Source: Eubacteriales bacterium
GTDB taxonomy: Bacteria > Bacillota > Clostridia > Lachnospirales > Lachnospiraceae
Direction: 5' to 3'
Assembly: GCA_030525875.1 (NCBI GenBank)
Contig: JAUNDV010000002.1
Span: 91,941 to 155,940, forward strand
Length of the DNA: 64,000 nucleotides
The position numbers were made by a program, and so were the translations under genes. Under the pieces are notes generated by a model that saw nothing but the letters and a program-made list of their open reading frames with translations, was not told where the DNA came from and made no database searches. Of this stretch, positions 17,636 through 27,062 are shown one piece after another (position 1 is the stretch's first letter; each line of letters starts with the position of its first letter).

Positions 17636-17690
17636 AAAGACCACGTCTTGGTAGTAATTGCTACTTTAGCGTGGTCTTTGAAGTTACTAT
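17636..17690. terminator. Bidirectional terminator
   Basis: AAAGACCACG (17636-17645) pairs with CGTGGTCTTT (17670-17679), with an inner GTAG/CTAC pair. The minus side runs into TTTTATTTTA. It separates the convergent guanylate-kinase-like and HIT genes. Confidence 0.85.
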
Positions 17691-17750
17691 AACAAGATTT
17701 TGCAATAGTCTACGTTTACGTAAACATTTACATGTACAAATTCTAATCAA

Positions 17751-18182
17751 TTACAGTGCATTTTTAATTTTCTCTAGGATTTCTTTATACTCGTCTTCGC
17801 TGAGCTTTGTTTTTCCAGGGTTCATTTCAAAGGTTCCACCATATTCAAATCCATTTTCATATTTAGGAACAAGATGCATGTGAAGGTGGCATCCTGTATC
17901 GCCATACATGCCGTAGTTTAATTTCTTCATATCAGGAAATGCTTTATGAAGAGCTTCAGCTGCATGACATACGTCCTCAAAAAAGAGCTGTCTGTCCTCC
18001 AAAGGAAGGTCTACAACCTCGCTTACATGATGTTTGCTTGCAATAATAACACGTCCGGGATGAGACTGCTCTCTGAACACATACAGATAAGATGCCTTTA
18101 ACTCAATACCTTCAGGATAAGCAAATGCATTGAGAAGATCGCCCTTTGCGCAGTAAGCACAGTCATTGTGAATAGTTTCCAT
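17751..18182 (-). CDS. HIT family protein
   Basis: A 143-residue histidine-triad protein. The HIT motif is HLHMHLVP near the C-terminal third, preceded by the dinucleotide-binding strands RVIIASKHHV and LNYGMYGD. An N-terminal CAYCAKG resembles the CxxC half of a zinc site found in some HIT proteins. The family hydrolyses nucleoside phosphoramidates or dinucleotides; the substrate is not predictable. GGAGG on the minus strand, about 8 bases before the ATG, supports the start. It is divergent from the ORF6N gene and appears to be transcribed alone. Confidence 0.93.
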   Translation of the reverse strand: METIHNDCAYCAKGDLLNAFAYPEGIELKASYLYVFREQSHPGRVIIASKHHVSEVVDLPLEDRQLFFEDVCHAAEALHKAFPDMKKLNYGMYGDTGCHLHMHLVPKYENGFEYGGTFEMNPGKTKLSEDEYKEILEKIKNAL

Positions 18183-18242
18183 TATAATACCTCCGATTGT
18201 TGATAATTTACAATTATACTATCACAGAGATAAGAAATAAAT

Positions 18243-18270
18243 AGAGGAAAATACTTTGACTCCTCTTTTT
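18243..18270 (+). terminator. Short terminator-like hairpin between divergent genes
   Basis: AGAGGA (18243-18248) and TCCTCT (18261-18266) form a 6-bp stem followed by TTTT. No gene reads into it from the left on the plus strand, so it may belong to a short leader or be incidental. Confidence 0.35.
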
Positions 18271-18302
18271 GTACATAATTTTATGAAGAGAAGTTACTCC
18301 TA

Positions 18303-18311
18303 TGTTATAAT
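18303..18311 (+). promoter_or_regulatory. Extended -10 promoter for the ORF6N gene
   Basis: TGTTATAAT at 18303-18311 is an extended -10 (TG at 18303-18304, TATAAT at 18306-18311). No good -35 is seen. It lies about 60 bases before the ATG at 18371. Confidence 0.45.
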
Positions 18312-18370
18312 AAAGTTATAGAAAATAAAGCTTATAAGTAAGTAGTTTTAAATTTTAAGAGGATTGAAAT

Positions 18371-18970
18371 ATGACTAAAACTGATAAAACCTCTTTGACA
18401 CAAATAGAAGAACAGACACAAGTTGTGGCTGCTGGGATGGCTCAATTTGATATAAAGAACATGATTTATGTTGTTCGTAATCAACAGGTTATGCTGGATA
18501 GTGATCTTGCCATGTTGTATCAAGTGGAAACAAAGGTGTTAAATCGTGCAGTAAAAAGAAATATAAAACGATTTCCAGAAGATTTTTGTTTTCAGCTCAC
18601 AAAAAAAGAAAATGAAATTTTGAAGTGCCAGATTGGCACCTCAAAAATATTAGATGAAGAGAACAAGGATGGTCGTGGTGGTCGGCGTACTTTACCTTAT
18701 GCTTTTAGTGAACAAGGAATATCTATGCTTGCAAGTGTACTTCATAGCGATGTTGCTGTAAATGTGAGCATTGGAATTATGAGAGCTTTTGTAGAAATGC
18801 GCCGTTTCATTTCTGGTAATGCATTACTCTTTGATAAGATTAGCAACGTGGAGCTAAAGCAGTTGGAGTATCAGAAGCAGACTGATGAGAAGCTGGAACA
18901 GATATTTAAGTACATATCTGAGCATGAAGAATCCAGCCAGAAAATATTTTGTTGCAAATTGTGTACTTGA
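18371..18970 (+). CDS. ORF6N-domain protein, probably truncated at the C-terminus
   Basis: A 199-residue protein. Residues 30-150 match the ORF6N (KilA-N-like) DNA-binding domain: [39 protein letters not shown], the [22 protein letters not shown] block and [11 protein letters not shown]. Such proteins occur in phages, mobile elements and as chromosomal strays. Full-length relatives continue after the helical linker (about 165-190) into a second domain. Here the frame leaves the pattern after SSQKIF, reads CCKLCT and stops 83 bases before proS. That suggests loss of the 3' half, perhaps by an old deletion. It is placed between otherwise housekeeping genes, consistent with a relic of transfer. 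Confidence 0.8.
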   Translation: MTKTDKTSLTQIEEQTQVVAAGMAQFDIKNMIYVVRNQQVMLDSDLAMLYQVETKVLNRAVKRNIKRFPEDFCFQLTKKENEILKCQIGTSKILDEENKDGRGGRRTLPYAFSEQGISMLASVLHSDVAVNVSIGIMRAFVEMRRFISGNALLFDKISNVELKQLEYQKQTDEKLEQIFKYISEHEESSQKIFCCKLCT

Positions 18971-19053
18971 ATAAAAGATGCTTATCAGTTATATTATTTA
19001 GGTTAATAATAAAAATTCCATGGCTTTCGCCGGCGGAAAGGTGGATTAGAAAA

Positions 19054-20502
19054 ATGGCTAACGAGAAAGAAAATAAGAAATTAGTTGAAGATATCACATC
19101 TATGGATGTTGATTTTGCTCAGTGGTATACTGACGTAGTTAAGAAGGCTGAGCTTTGTGATTACAGCTCGGTTAAGGGATGCATGGTTATTCAGCCAGCA
19201 GGATATGCTATATGGGAGAATATCCAGAAGGAGCTTGACAGACGTTTTAAGGAAACAGGTGTAGAGAACTGCTATATGCCTATGTTTATTCCTGAGTCAC
19301 TTCTTCAGAGAGAGAAGGATCATGTTGAGGGCTTTGCACCTGAGGTTGCATGGGTAACACATGGAGGACTTGAGCCTTTACAGGAGAGAATCTGCGTAAG
19401 ACCTACTTCAGAGACCTTGTTCTGTGACTACTATCAAAGAGCAATTCATTCATATAGAGACCTTCCTAAATGCTATAACCAGTGGTGCTCAGTAGTTCGT
19501 TGGGAGAAGACAACACGTCCATTCCTTCGTTCAAGAGAGTTTTTATGGCAGGAAGGACATACTGCTCATGCTACAGCTGAAGAGGCAAAGGAACGCACAG
19601 AGCTGATGTTAAACATTTATGCAGATTTCTGTGAAGAGGTTCTTGCTATTCCTGTAATCAGAGGACAGAAGACAAAGAAGGAGCAGTTTGCAGGAGCAAT
19701 CGCTACATATACAATTGAAGCACTTATGCATGATGGACAGGCACTTCAGTCTGCTACCTCACACAATTTTGGTGACGGTTTTGCACATGCTTTCAATATC
19801 CAGTATACAGATAAGGATAACAAGCTTCAGTATGTTCATCAGACCTCATGGGGAATAAGCACACGTATCATCGGAGCTATTATCATGGTTCACGGAGATA
19901 ATGACGGACTTAAGCTTCCTCCAAATATTGCACCTACACAGGTTATTATTTGTCCTGTTATGCAGAAGAAGGCAGGAGTTCTCGAGAAGGCAGATGAGCT
20001 TTGTGAAGAGCTTAAGAAGGCTGGCATCAGAGTTAAGGTTGATGCAAGGGATAAGAATCCTGGATATAAGTTTGCAGATAGTGAAATGAGAGGAATTCCT
20101 TTAAGAGTTGAAATCGGACCTAGAGATATTGAAAATAATCAGGCAATTCTTGTAAGAAGAGATACTCACGAAAAGGTTACAGTTTCACTTTCAGAGTTAA
20201 GCGAGAAGGCAGCAGAGCTTCTCAAGGATATCCAGAGCAATATGTATGAGACAGCTAAGAAGCATGTAGAGAGCCATACATTTACAGCTAAGACTATTGA
20301 TGAGATGAGAAGCATTCTGGATGAAAAGACAGGCTTTGTAAAGGCTATGTGGTGTGGATGCAGAGAGTGCGAGGATGCTATCAAGGAGAAGACAGGAGCA
20401 ACTTCACGTTGTATTCCATTTAATCAGGAGCATATAGCAGATACCTGTATCAACTGCGGAAAGCCAGCTACAAAGATGGTTTACTGGGGAAGAGCATATT
20501 AA
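19054..20502 (+). CDS. proS: Prolyl-tRNA synthetase, type 3
   Basis: A 482-residue class II synthetase that charges tRNA-Pro with proline. The start at 19054 follows AAAGGTGG (19037-19044) and gives the normal N-terminus; an upstream open frame runs into unrelated sequence. Seen are motif 2/3 regions ([35 protein letters not shown]), the anticodon-binding domain ([12 protein letters not shown]) and the C-terminal zinc-type domain with CGCRECE and CINCGKP. The short length without the INS editing domain marks the archaeal/eukaryotic-like type 3 used by many clostridia. No T-box leader was seen. A terminator follows at 20521-20568. Confidence 0.96.
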   Translation: MANEKENKKLVEDITSMDVDFAQWYTDVVKKAELCDYSSVKGCMVIQPAGYAIWENIQKELDRRFKETGVENCYMPMFIPESLLQREKDHVEGFAPEVAWVTHGGLEPLQERICVRPTSETLFCDYYQRAIHSYRDLPKCYNQWCSVVRWEKTTRPFLRSREFLWQEGHTAHATAEEAKERTELMLNIYADFCEEVLAIPVIRGQKTKKEQFAGAIATYTIEALMHDGQALQSATSHNFGDGFAHAFNIQYTDKDNKLQYVHQTSWGISTRIIGAIIMVHGDNDGLKLPPNIAPTQVIICPVMQKKAGVLEKADELCEELKKAGIRVKVDARDKNPGYKFADSEMRGIPLRVEIGPRDIENNQAILVRRDTHEKVTVSLSELSEKAAELLKDIQSNMYETAKKHVESHTFTAKTIDEMRSILDEKTGFVKAMWCGCRECEDAIKEKTGATSRCIPFNQEHIADTCINCGKPATKMVYWGRAY

Positions 20503-20520
20503 TATATAAAAAATTATCAG

Positions 20521-20568
20521 CTGATTCTTTAGAGCTTTATATGAGCTTTAAAGGATCAGTTTTTTTTG
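20521..20568 (+). terminator. Intrinsic terminator after proS
   Basis: CTGATTCTTTAGAGCT and AGCTTTAAAGGATCAG form a long, nearly perfect stem with a 7-base loop, followed by an 8-9 base T-run. Confidence 0.9.
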
Positions 20569-20579
20569 AGCCTTTTTTA

Positions 20580-20588
20580 TGGTATTAT
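20580..20588 (+). promoter_or_regulatory. Extended -10 just upstream of the ThiN-like start
   Basis: TGGTATTAT at 20580-20588 is an extended -10 box directly after the proS terminator. The predicted transcript start, 7 bases beyond it, would fall on the A of the ATG at 20595, and no ribosome-binding site lies between. Confidence 0.4.
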
Positions 20589-20594
20589 AGAAAC

Positions 20595-21293
20595 ATGAAT
20601 ATAAAGTTTGATTTACAAAAAAATAATAAAATATGTTACATTTTTGGGGCAGGAGATTTTTATGGACTGCATAAAATGCCTGATGAGGAGGATCTTGTTA
20701 TTGCAGCTGATGGAGGGCTCAAATACCTTGATAAGCTAGGTATAATTCCGGATATCGTAGTAGGAGATTTCGATTCCGAGGACGAGGATGACGGCGAGGC
20801 GCTCATTAGGAAAATGAAGGAGCAAAGCAACAGTCCTGATTCATGTGAAAAAATAAAACTTCTTTCAGTAAAGGATAGAAGTGATTCAGCAGAGGCAATA
20901 CTTGAAGGAAAAAGCAGAGGTTATAAAATTTTCTATCTGTATGGCTGTACAGGCGGCAGACTTGATCATACCCTGGCAAGTATTCAGGATATTGCAGCGC
21001 TTTCAATGGATGGTATGGAAGGATACATTTTCGACAAGAATGCTGCGCTTACAGTTATAACAGATTCATCTATAAGCTTTCCGGCATTCTACAGAGGAAT
21101 GGTGTCAGTATTTTCATATACGGAAGAGTGTAGCAAAGTGAGAGAGTCTGGTCTTAAGTATATTGTGGCGGGAAAGAAGCTTGATAATAGATTCCCTCTG
21201 GGGCTTTCAAATGAATTTACTGGCATGGAGGCTAGGATAAGCGTTGGAAGCGGCAGCCTGCTGATATATTTTGAACTGCCTGAAAATGAATAA
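20595..21293 (+). CDS. Thiamine pyrophosphokinase (ThiN-like)
   Basis: A 232-residue protein of the thiamine pyrophosphokinase family, which makes thiamine diphosphate from thiamine and ATP. Visible are LVIAADGGLKYLDKLGIIPDIVVGDFDS (catalytic and metal-binding core, residues 35-62), the conserved D-S-AE pair (KDRSDSAEAI) and LYGCTGGRLDHTLAS. The C-terminal beta domain holds the thiamine-binding strands. An ATG at 20541 in the same frame lies inside the proS terminator and is rejected. The chosen ATG at 20595 has no ribosome site. The CCA-adding gene starts 16 bases downstream, so the two are probably cotranscribed. Confidence 0.88.
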   Translation: MNIKFDLQKNNKICYIFGAGDFYGLHKMPDEEDLVIAADGGLKYLDKLGIIPDIVVGDFDSEDEDDGEALIRKMKEQSNSPDSCEKIKLLSVKDRSDSAEAILEGKSRGYKIFYLYGCTGGRLDHTLASIQDIAALSMDGMEGYIFDKNAALTVITDSSISFPAFYRGMVSVFSYTEECSKVRESGLKYIVAGKKLDNRFPLGLSNEFTGMEARISVGSGSLLIYFELPENE

Positions 21294-21309
21294 TCTGAAA
21301 GGACGAAGT

Positions 21310-22656
21310 ATGAAAGATAGTATGTTTACCATTAAGCTTCCAAAGCCTGTAGGATATATTTTGAAAAAGCTCAGGGAGGCAGGGCACGAAGCTTATATTG
21401 TAGGTGGCTGTGTAAGAGACAGCATCATAGGCAGGAAGCCAGAAGACTGGGATATTACGACCTCAGCACTTCCGGAAGAGATAAAGTCAGTCTTTAGAAA
21501 AACTGTAGATACAGGAATACAGCATGGTACGGTCACAGTTATTCTGAGAGATGAGATAGAGGACAAAAACTCAGAGCTTAGAGGATATGAGGTTACGACC
21601 TACAGAATAGACGGAGAATACAGGGATGGAAGACATCCAGAGGAGGTCATATTTACACCATCGCTTGAGGAGGATCTTAAGAGACGTGATTTCACTATCA
21701 ACGCAATGGCATACAATGAGGAAAATGGAATCGTCGATTTATTTGGTGGAATAGAAGATCTTGAAAATGGAATTATAAGATGTGTTGGAGATCCATGTGA
21801 GAGATTTACTGAGGATGCACTTAGAATGCTAAGAGCTGTAAGATTTGCGGCGCAGCTTGATTTTGAAATAGACACTCCTACAGGAGCAGCGGTAAAGAAG
21901 CTTGCAAAGAATCTTAGCTATGTTTCAAAGGAAAGAGTTTATGCTGAAATAAATAAGCTTATCTGTTCAGCGCATCCTGAAAGGATAGCGGCTGTTTTTG
22001 ATCTTGGACTTTCTGAACAGATTTGCGACGAATTTAAGAAGATAAATCCTTTGTATGTAGCTTTAATAAGGGAGCATTTTCAGGAAAATGTAAAAAATGA
22101 AGTTTATCAGCCTGACTTTGTTTTTAAACAGGATGTATCAGCCTTTGATCTTACAAACCCGACAGATGTTTCAAACAGAGCTGTCAGGTATGCATTTTTG
22201 TGTCAGGGAATGGAAGAGGAGTCAGTAAAGGAGCTTCTAAAGGAACTTAAGTCAGATAATGATACAATAAGATTAGCTTCACTATTAGTTTCAGAGTGTG
22301 GTGTATGTATACCTTTGGATGGCTATGGCATGAAGAAGGAAATGCAGAAGATGAATGCTAAAGAATTCGATATTTTGCTTGAACTCAAAAAAATCTGCAA
22401 TAGCCTGCCTATATATAAGGATAGCTGTGCCGTAGAGGATAATACAAGGCTTAGAGAACTTTTTAAGAAGATAATAGACAGAGAAGAGCCAGTTTATATA
22501 AGGGATCTTGCTGTGGGTGGCAGAGAGCTTATAAGAGCGGGGGTAAAGGCAGGACCAGAACTTGGAGATATTCTTGACAGGATGCTTGAAGATGTGCTTA
22601 GGGAGCCTGTACACAATTCAGTTTTATATCTCCTTTCTAAATATGTATTGAAATAA
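21310..22656 (+). CDS. cca: CCA tRNA nucleotidyltransferase (class II)
   Basis: A 448-residue class II nucleotidyltransferase that adds or repairs the 3' CCA of tRNAs, or a poly(A) polymerase-like paralogue. The catalytic head has GGCVRD and DWDITTSALPEE with the two metal-binding acids, RRDFTINAMAYN, and the RFTEDALRMLRAVRFAAQLDFEI neck. AAAGGA at 21298-21303 fixes the ATG at 21310; in-frame ATGs upstream overlap the ThiN-like gene and are less likely. The C-terminal half is less conserved and lacks a clear HD motif. Cotranscribed with the thiamine kinase gene. Confidence 0.92.
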   Translation: MKDSMFTIKLPKPVGYILKKLREAGHEAYIVGGCVRDSIIGRKPEDWDITTSALPEEIKSVFRKTVDTGIQHGTVTVILRDEIEDKNSELRGYEVTTYRIDGEYRDGRHPEEVIFTPSLEEDLKRRDFTINAMAYNEENGIVDLFGGIEDLENGIIRCVGDPCERFTEDALRMLRAVRFAAQLDFEIDTPTGAAVKKLAKNLSYVSKERVYAEINKLICSAHPERIAAVFDLGLSEQICDEFKKINPLYVALIREHFQENVKNEVYQPDFVFKQDVSAFDLTNPTDVSNRAVRYAFLCQGMEEESVKELLKELKSDNDTIRLASLLVSECGVCIPLDGYGMKKEMQKMNAKEFDILLELKKICNSLPIYKDSCAVEDNTRLRELFKKIIDREEPVYIRDLAVGGRELIRAGVKAGPELGDILDRMLEDVLREPVHNSVLYLLSKYVLK

Positions 22657-22793
22657 AAAAATATTTAGATATTTTCTTAAAATACAAAAAAATATAGTTA
22701 GTCATGCATAAAAAGCATTGAAACATAGGCGCTTAAAGGATATACTTATATCAGGTTTTATTTTAAAATTTCTAGATCAGGAGGATATCAGTA

Positions 22794-23162
22794 ATGAAAT
22801 TAATCAACACAGATAAGGCACCGGCAGCGATCGGACCATATTCACAGGGCTTTGAGGTAAATGGCTTTGTATTTACATCAGGACAGATTCCTGTAAATCC
22901 AGAAACAGGTGAAGCACCTGAGGGAATAGAGGCTCAGGCAGAGCAGTCATGTAAGAATGTAGCAGCTATCCTTGAGGCAGCTGGAACAGGACTTGACAAG
23001 GTAATTAAGACAACCTGCTTCCTTGCAGATATGGGAGATTTTGCTAAGTTTAATGAGGTATATGCAAAGTACTTTACAGAGAAACCAGCAAGAAGCTGTG
23101 TAGCAGTAAAGACTCTTCCTAAGAATCTTCTTTGTGAGATTGAGGCTATAGCAGAGAAGTAA
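22794..23162 (+). CDS. ridA: RidA family reactive intermediate deaminase
   Basis: A 122-residue YjgF/YER057c/UK114 protein. It has the N-terminal APAAIGPYSQG, the GQIP..P..G segment and the signature ARSCVAVKTLPKNLLCEIEAIA, whose arginine binds the carboxylate of imine/enamine intermediates. By family, it hydrolyses 2-aminoacrylate and similar products of PLP enzymes and acts as a trimer. AGGAGG at 22780-22785 supports the start. The phosphoglucomutase gene follows 29 bases downstream; a metabolic link between them is not evident. Confidence 0.95.
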   Translation: MKLINTDKAPAAIGPYSQGFEVNGFVFTSGQIPVNPETGEAPEGIEAQAEQSCKNVAAILEAAGTGLDKVIKTTCFLADMGDFAKFNEVYAKYFTEKPARSCVAVKTLPKNLLCEIEAIAEK

Positions 23163-23191
23163 TTTAATTTTTGAGTATTGAGAGGTTTAAG

Positions 23192-24931
23192 ATGAGGGAT
23201 TATCGCAGCATTTATCAGGAGTGGATTGATAATCCATATTTTGATGAAGACACAAAAAAGGAGCTTTTATCTATAAAGGATGACGACAAGGAGATAAAAG
23301 AGCGTTTCTATATGGATCTTGAGTTTGGTACAGCTGGTCTTAGAGGAATAATCGGAGCTGGAACAAACCGTATGAACAAATATGTTGTTAGGCGGGCAAC
23401 ACAGGGACTTGCCAATTACATTATAAAGAATTTTGGAGAGGGAAAAGCAGTTGCTATTGCTTATGATTCAAGACATAAGTCAGATGAATTTTCAGAAGAA
23501 GCAGCTCTTACTCTTTGCGCAAATGGAATTAAAGCTTATAGATTTGATTCATTAAGACCTACACCTGAGCTTTCATTTGCAGTAAGAGAGCTGAAGTGCA
23601 TAGCAGGAATAAATATAACTGCAAGTCATAATCCTTCAAATTACAATGGATACAAGGTTTACTGGGAGGACGGAGCACAGTTCACACCTCCTCATGACAA
23701 GGGTGTTACCGAAGAGGTACTTGCTATTTCAGATATTTCTGTCTGCAAAACTATGGACAGATCAGAAGCTGAAGCCTCAGGACTTTATGTTACTATCGGT
23801 GAAGAAATCGATGACAGATATATAAGCGAAGTTAAGTCAACTATAGAGAATCCTGAGATTATAAAGGAAATGCAGGATGACATACGCATTGTGTATTCAC
23901 CTTTGCATGGAACAGGACATATTCCGGCTACAAGGATTATGAAGGAACTGGGATTTACACATGTATATGAAGTTCCAGAGCAGGCACTTCCTGATGGAGA
24001 TTTCCCTACAGTAGCTTATCCTAATCCTGAGTCAAAGGATGCATTTAAGCTTGGGCTTGAGCTTGCAGAAAAGGTAAATGCAGATCTTGTGCTTGCGACT
24101 GACCCTGATGCTGACAGACTTGGAGTATATGTCAGGGATACTAAATCAGGACAGTATATTCCTCTCACAGGAAATATGAGCGGTGCGCTTCTTTGTTCAT
24201 ATGTGCTTAGCCAGAAGGAAAAGTCAGGAAAAATTCCTCCAGATGGAGAGGTGGTAAAATCAATAGTTACAACCAATCTCCTGGATGCTGTTGCAGCAGA
24301 TTATGGATGCAGACTGGTAGAGGTGCTCACAGGCTTTAAGTGGATAGGAAGAACTATCCTCGAAAATGAAATAAGCCACCATGGAACCTATATGTTTGGA
24401 ATGGAAGAAAGCTATGGCTGTCTTATAGGAACCTATGCAAGAGATAAGGATGCTATTTCAGCTGTTGCTTCTTTATGTGAGGCTGCGGCATACTACAAGA
24501 AGGAAAATAAAACTCTGTGGGATGCAATGCTTGAGCTTTATGAGAGATATGGCTACTACAAGGAGTACACAAAGTCAATTGAGCTTGCAGGAATAGAGGG
24601 ACTAGAGAAAATCAAGACTATACTTGATACTTTTAGAGCGGAAAAGCCAGCAAGTATTGGAAATTATGTTGTTGAAAGAATAAGAGACTATAGTGAGGAT
24701 CAGATTATTGATCTTACAGATGGACGTGTAACAAATACAGGTCTTCCTAAGTCAAATGTTCTTTATTACGAGCTTAATGACAATGCCTGGGTATGTGTAA
24801 GACCTTCAGGAACAGAACCTAAGATCAAATTTTACTGTGGTGTAAAGGGAGCATCTTTGGAAGATGCAGACAGACTTGTTGAAGAACTTGACAAGGCACT
24901 CGGAGAGAAGATAAATAAAATTATCGGATAA
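23192..24931 (+). CDS. pgcA: Alpha-phosphoglucomutase / phosphosugar mutase
   Basis: A 579-residue alpha-D-phosphohexomutase that interconverts glucose 1- and 6-phosphate (possibly also mannose phosphates). All four family motifs are visible: catalytic serine loop TASHNPSNYNGYK near 145, Mg-binding DPDADRLG near 310, sugar-binding GMEESYGC near 405, and phosphate-binding RPSGTEPKIKFY near 540. Length and order match the Bacillus PgcA type. GAGAGG 6 bases before the ATG at 23192 fixes the start; a TTG upstream has no site. It supplies precursors for surface glycans, fitting the acyltransferase gene that follows 23 bases later. Confidence 0.94.
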   Translation: MRDYRSIYQEWIDNPYFDEDTKKELLSIKDDDKEIKERFYMDLEFGTAGLRGIIGAGTNRMNKYVVRRATQGLANYIIKNFGEGKAVAIAYDSRHKSDEFSEEAALTLCANGIKAYRFDSLRPTPELSFAVRELKCIAGINITASHNPSNYNGYKVYWEDGAQFTPPHDKGVTEEVLAISDISVCKTMDRSEAEASGLYVTIGEEIDDRYISEVKSTIENPEIIKEMQDDIRIVYSPLHGTGHIPATRIMKELGFTHVYEVPEQALPDGDFPTVAYPNPESKDAFKLGLELAEKVNADLVLATDPDADRLGVYVRDTKSGQYIPLTGNMSGALLCSYVLSQKEKSGKIPPDGEVVKSIVTTNLLDAVAADYGCRLVEVLTGFKWIGRTILENEISHHGTYMFGMEESYGCLIGTYARDKDAISAVASLCEAAAYYKKENKTLWDAMLELYERYGYYKEYTKSIELAGIEGLEKIKTILDTFRAEKPASIGNYVVERIRDYSEDQIIDLTDGRVTNTGLPKSNVLYYELNDNAWVCVRPSGTEPKIKFYCGVKGASLEDADRLVEELDKALGEKINKIIG

Positions 24932-24954
24932 AAACTAAAAAGGTAATATATAAG

Positions 24955-26022
24955 ATGGAAAAGGAAATGGTTGTTGGAACAAGGCTAAAAGGGAGCAGGG
25001 ATCTTAAACTTGATAATGTAAAGGGGCTCCTGATTATACTGGTTGTAGTCGGCCATTTCCTTTTGCCAATGTATAGAACGAGATTTATAACCGACTGCAT
25101 TTATGCAATATATGTATTTCATATGCCTTGTTTCATAATGCTGTCAGGCTATTACGCAAAAAGCATTTACAAAAATGGAAAATTCAGATTTATAAAGCTT
25201 ATAGATTTTATATGGCTGTATTTTGTTTTTAAGATGCTTGTAAATATAACCGAGGGAATGCTGGCAAGGCATATACCGCTTTTTCCGGATTTTTTACATG
25301 AAAGCGGAGCTCCATGGTATCTGCTGGCCTTGCTTTTCTGGTATTCCACTATCCCACTTATACACAATATAAAAAGACCAGTTATGAAGGTACTTTTTGT
25401 GGTATTTATTACGATAGGAATATCATTTGGGAAGTACTTTGTAAACTGCAACGATTTTCTGTCAATGGACAGAGTCCTGTCCTTTGCACCATTTTTCTAT
25501 TTAGGATATTTTTGTTCAGAAAATCTATACAAAAATGCAGTAAAAGGAAAAAGTGCATTTCTTATGGCTCTTATAGGTTTTGTGCTTCTTGCAATTGTAT
25601 TTTTTACAAGCTATGATCTCTTGTTCAAATATCATCTTGTGGTATATGGGGCAGATTATCACAGATATGATGCATCACTTAATAACTATATCTGGTTGAT
25701 CAATATCATATGGTATGTAGTGGCATTTTTAATATCCTTTGCTGTTATAGCAGCTGCTCCATCAGCGAGGCTTCCATTTATTACGAAAATGGGACAAAAT
25801 ACCTTGCAGATATACATTTTACACAGACCTATAAGGGATCTGTGCCAGTATTACAATGTATATGGATATATAAATCCACATGAAAAAATAGAAGTGACAG
25901 GACTTATGGTATTTTCTGCTTTGCTTGCAGTTTTACTTGGAAACAATGTATTCAGGAAGCTGTTTGATATGGTAAAGGGACTTCCGACGACCTTTATCAT
26001 GAAAATGGGTATATCAGTATAA
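24955..26022 (+). CDS. Acyltransferase 3 family membrane protein
   Basis: A 355-residue polytopic protein with about ten hydrophobic segments. The N-terminal DNVKGLLIILVVVGHFLLP matches the acyltransferase 3 signature, where the histidine of GH (about residue 36) is catalytic, and MPCFIMLSGYYAKS follows as in the family. Such enzymes O-acetylate or otherwise acylate cell-wall or capsular sugars at the membrane; OafA/OatA and fucose 4-O-acetylase-like proteins are relatives. It lies 23 bases after phosphoglucomutase with a modest AAAGG site and is closed by a terminator. The acceptor is unknown. Confidence 0.88.
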   Translation: MEKEMVVGTRLKGSRDLKLDNVKGLLIILVVVGHFLLPMYRTRFITDCIYAIYVFHMPCFIMLSGYYAKSIYKNGKFRFIKLIDFIWLYFVFKMLVNITEGMLARHIPLFPDFLHESGAPWYLLALLFWYSTIPLIHNIKRPVMKVLFVVFITIGISFGKYFVNCNDFLSMDRVLSFAPFFYLGYFCSENLYKNAVKGKSAFLMALIGFVLLAIVFFTSYDLLFKYHLVVYGADYHRYDASLNNYIWLINIIWYVVAFLISFAVIAAAPSARLPFITKMGQNTLQIYILHRPIRDLCQYYNVYGYINPHEKIEVTGLMVFSALLAVLLGNNVFRKLFDMVKGLPTTFIMKMGISV

Positions 26023-26038
26023 TTTAATGTAAGATTTG

Positions 26039-26076
26039 GCTCCGGCTTTTGTTAGCCGGAGCTGTTGATTTTTTTA
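26039..26076 (+). terminator. Intrinsic terminator after the acyltransferase
   Basis: GCTCCGGCT (26039-26047) and AGCCGGAGC (26054-26062) form a perfect 9-bp GC-rich stem, followed 6 bases later by a T-run. Confidence 0.85.
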
Positions 26077-26129
26077 GGCATGTGTTGAAAAACAATCGAT
26101 ATGTGCTTAATCAGTGGAAAAGAGGACAA

Positions 26130-27044
26130 ATGGAAAAATATAGTTTTGTACAATGGGTATTGATATTTTATTTATTCAGCTTTTTTGGCTGGATACTTGA
26201 ATCATGCTTTGTATCCTTTACAAAGAAAAGAATAGTTAACAGAGGCTTCTGTCTTGGACCATGGATTCCCCTATATGGATGTGGAGGAGTGGTCATGCTG
26301 TTTGTTGCTCTTCCTTTTTATGATTCGGCGATAATGGTGTTTTTTGCAGGAATGCTTGGTGCATCGGCTTTGGAATATATCACAGGAGTTGTAATGGAGA
26401 AGATATTCAGCATAAGATACTGGAATTATATTGGGACGCCATTTGCAAGTAAAAATGGATATATTTCTCTGCCAACATCTATAGTATGGGGAGGTCTTAC
26501 ACTTATACTTACCTATGTATGGGCTCCATGGATAAACAGCTGGATATTTGATATTAGGAAAACAACGGAAATAATAATAGCACTTATTTTAACTATATTA
26601 TTTGTAAGCGACACGATAATGTCAGTAAAGACAGCTCTTAATATAAAGGATACAGCACAGCTCATTTCAGTTATAAATAAAGAAATTGAAGGAATTCAGG
26701 ATAAGCTTCATGCAGAGGTACACAGAGTATGGCTGGAGATACCAGAGGAAACCAGATCAGCCATAGCAGAAAGTGATACTGTGGAAATGCTTAAGGAAAT
26801 ACACAGTGAGCTTGGCGAGCAGAGATCTAAAAATGCAGATATTATGTACAGGAAATATCTGGAATTACACACCCGGAGAGAGGCTGTATTACAGAGAGTT
26901 AACTGGTTTATGAAGCAGACTATAAAGGGTAACCCAAATGCTACATCTACACTTGCAGGCTTTGAGCATATAAGAGCCAGAATAGAAAACAGAATAGAAG
27001 CAGGTATAAATATTCTTAAAGAGTATAAGGATGATTTTAAATAA
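26130..27044 (+). CDS. Putative CmpB-type membrane protein (ABC transporter permease-like)
   Basis: A 304-residue protein. Residues 5-175 hold about five hydrophobic segments matching the putative ABC-transporter type IV / CmpB family common in Lachnospiraceae (YLFSFFGWILESC, NRGFCLGPWIPLYGCG, ALEYITGVVMEKIF.. YWNY). Residues 195-300 are a charged, coiled-coil-rich cytoplasmic tail. The ATG at 26130 has AGAGGA three bases upstream; a longer frame overlaps the preceding terminator and is rejected. No ATPase partner is adjacent, so transport is unproven and the function should be treated as unknown. Confidence 0.82.
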   Translation: MEKYSFVQWVLIFYLFSFFGWILESCFVSFTKKRIVNRGFCLGPWIPLYGCGGVVMLFVALPFYDSAIMVFFAGMLGASALEYITGVVMEKIFSIRYWNYIGTPFASKNGYISLPTSIVWGGLTLILTYVWAPWINSWIFDIRKTTEIIIALILTILFVSDTIMSVKTALNIKDTAQLISVINKEIEGIQDKLHAEVHRVWLEIPEETRSAIAESDTVEMLKEIHSELGEQRSKNADIMYRKYLELHTRREAVLQRVNWFMKQTIKGNPNATSTLAGFEHIRARIENRIEAGINILKEYKDDFK

Positions 27045-27062
27045 TAAATTTGTGCAAGAAAA

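Noticed and set aside
18243-18270. Terminator for a hidden gene upstream of the ORF6N gene
   Set aside because: No coding frame or promoter feeds it on the plus strand; kept only as a weak hairpin.
18949-19053. N-terminal extension of ProS by 35 codons
   Set aside because: It overlaps the ORF6N end, lacks ProS similarity, and the ribosome site fits the ATG at 19054.
18970-19053. T-box or other tRNA-sensing leader before proS
   Set aside because: The gap is only about 83 bases and has no T-box sequence or antiterminator.
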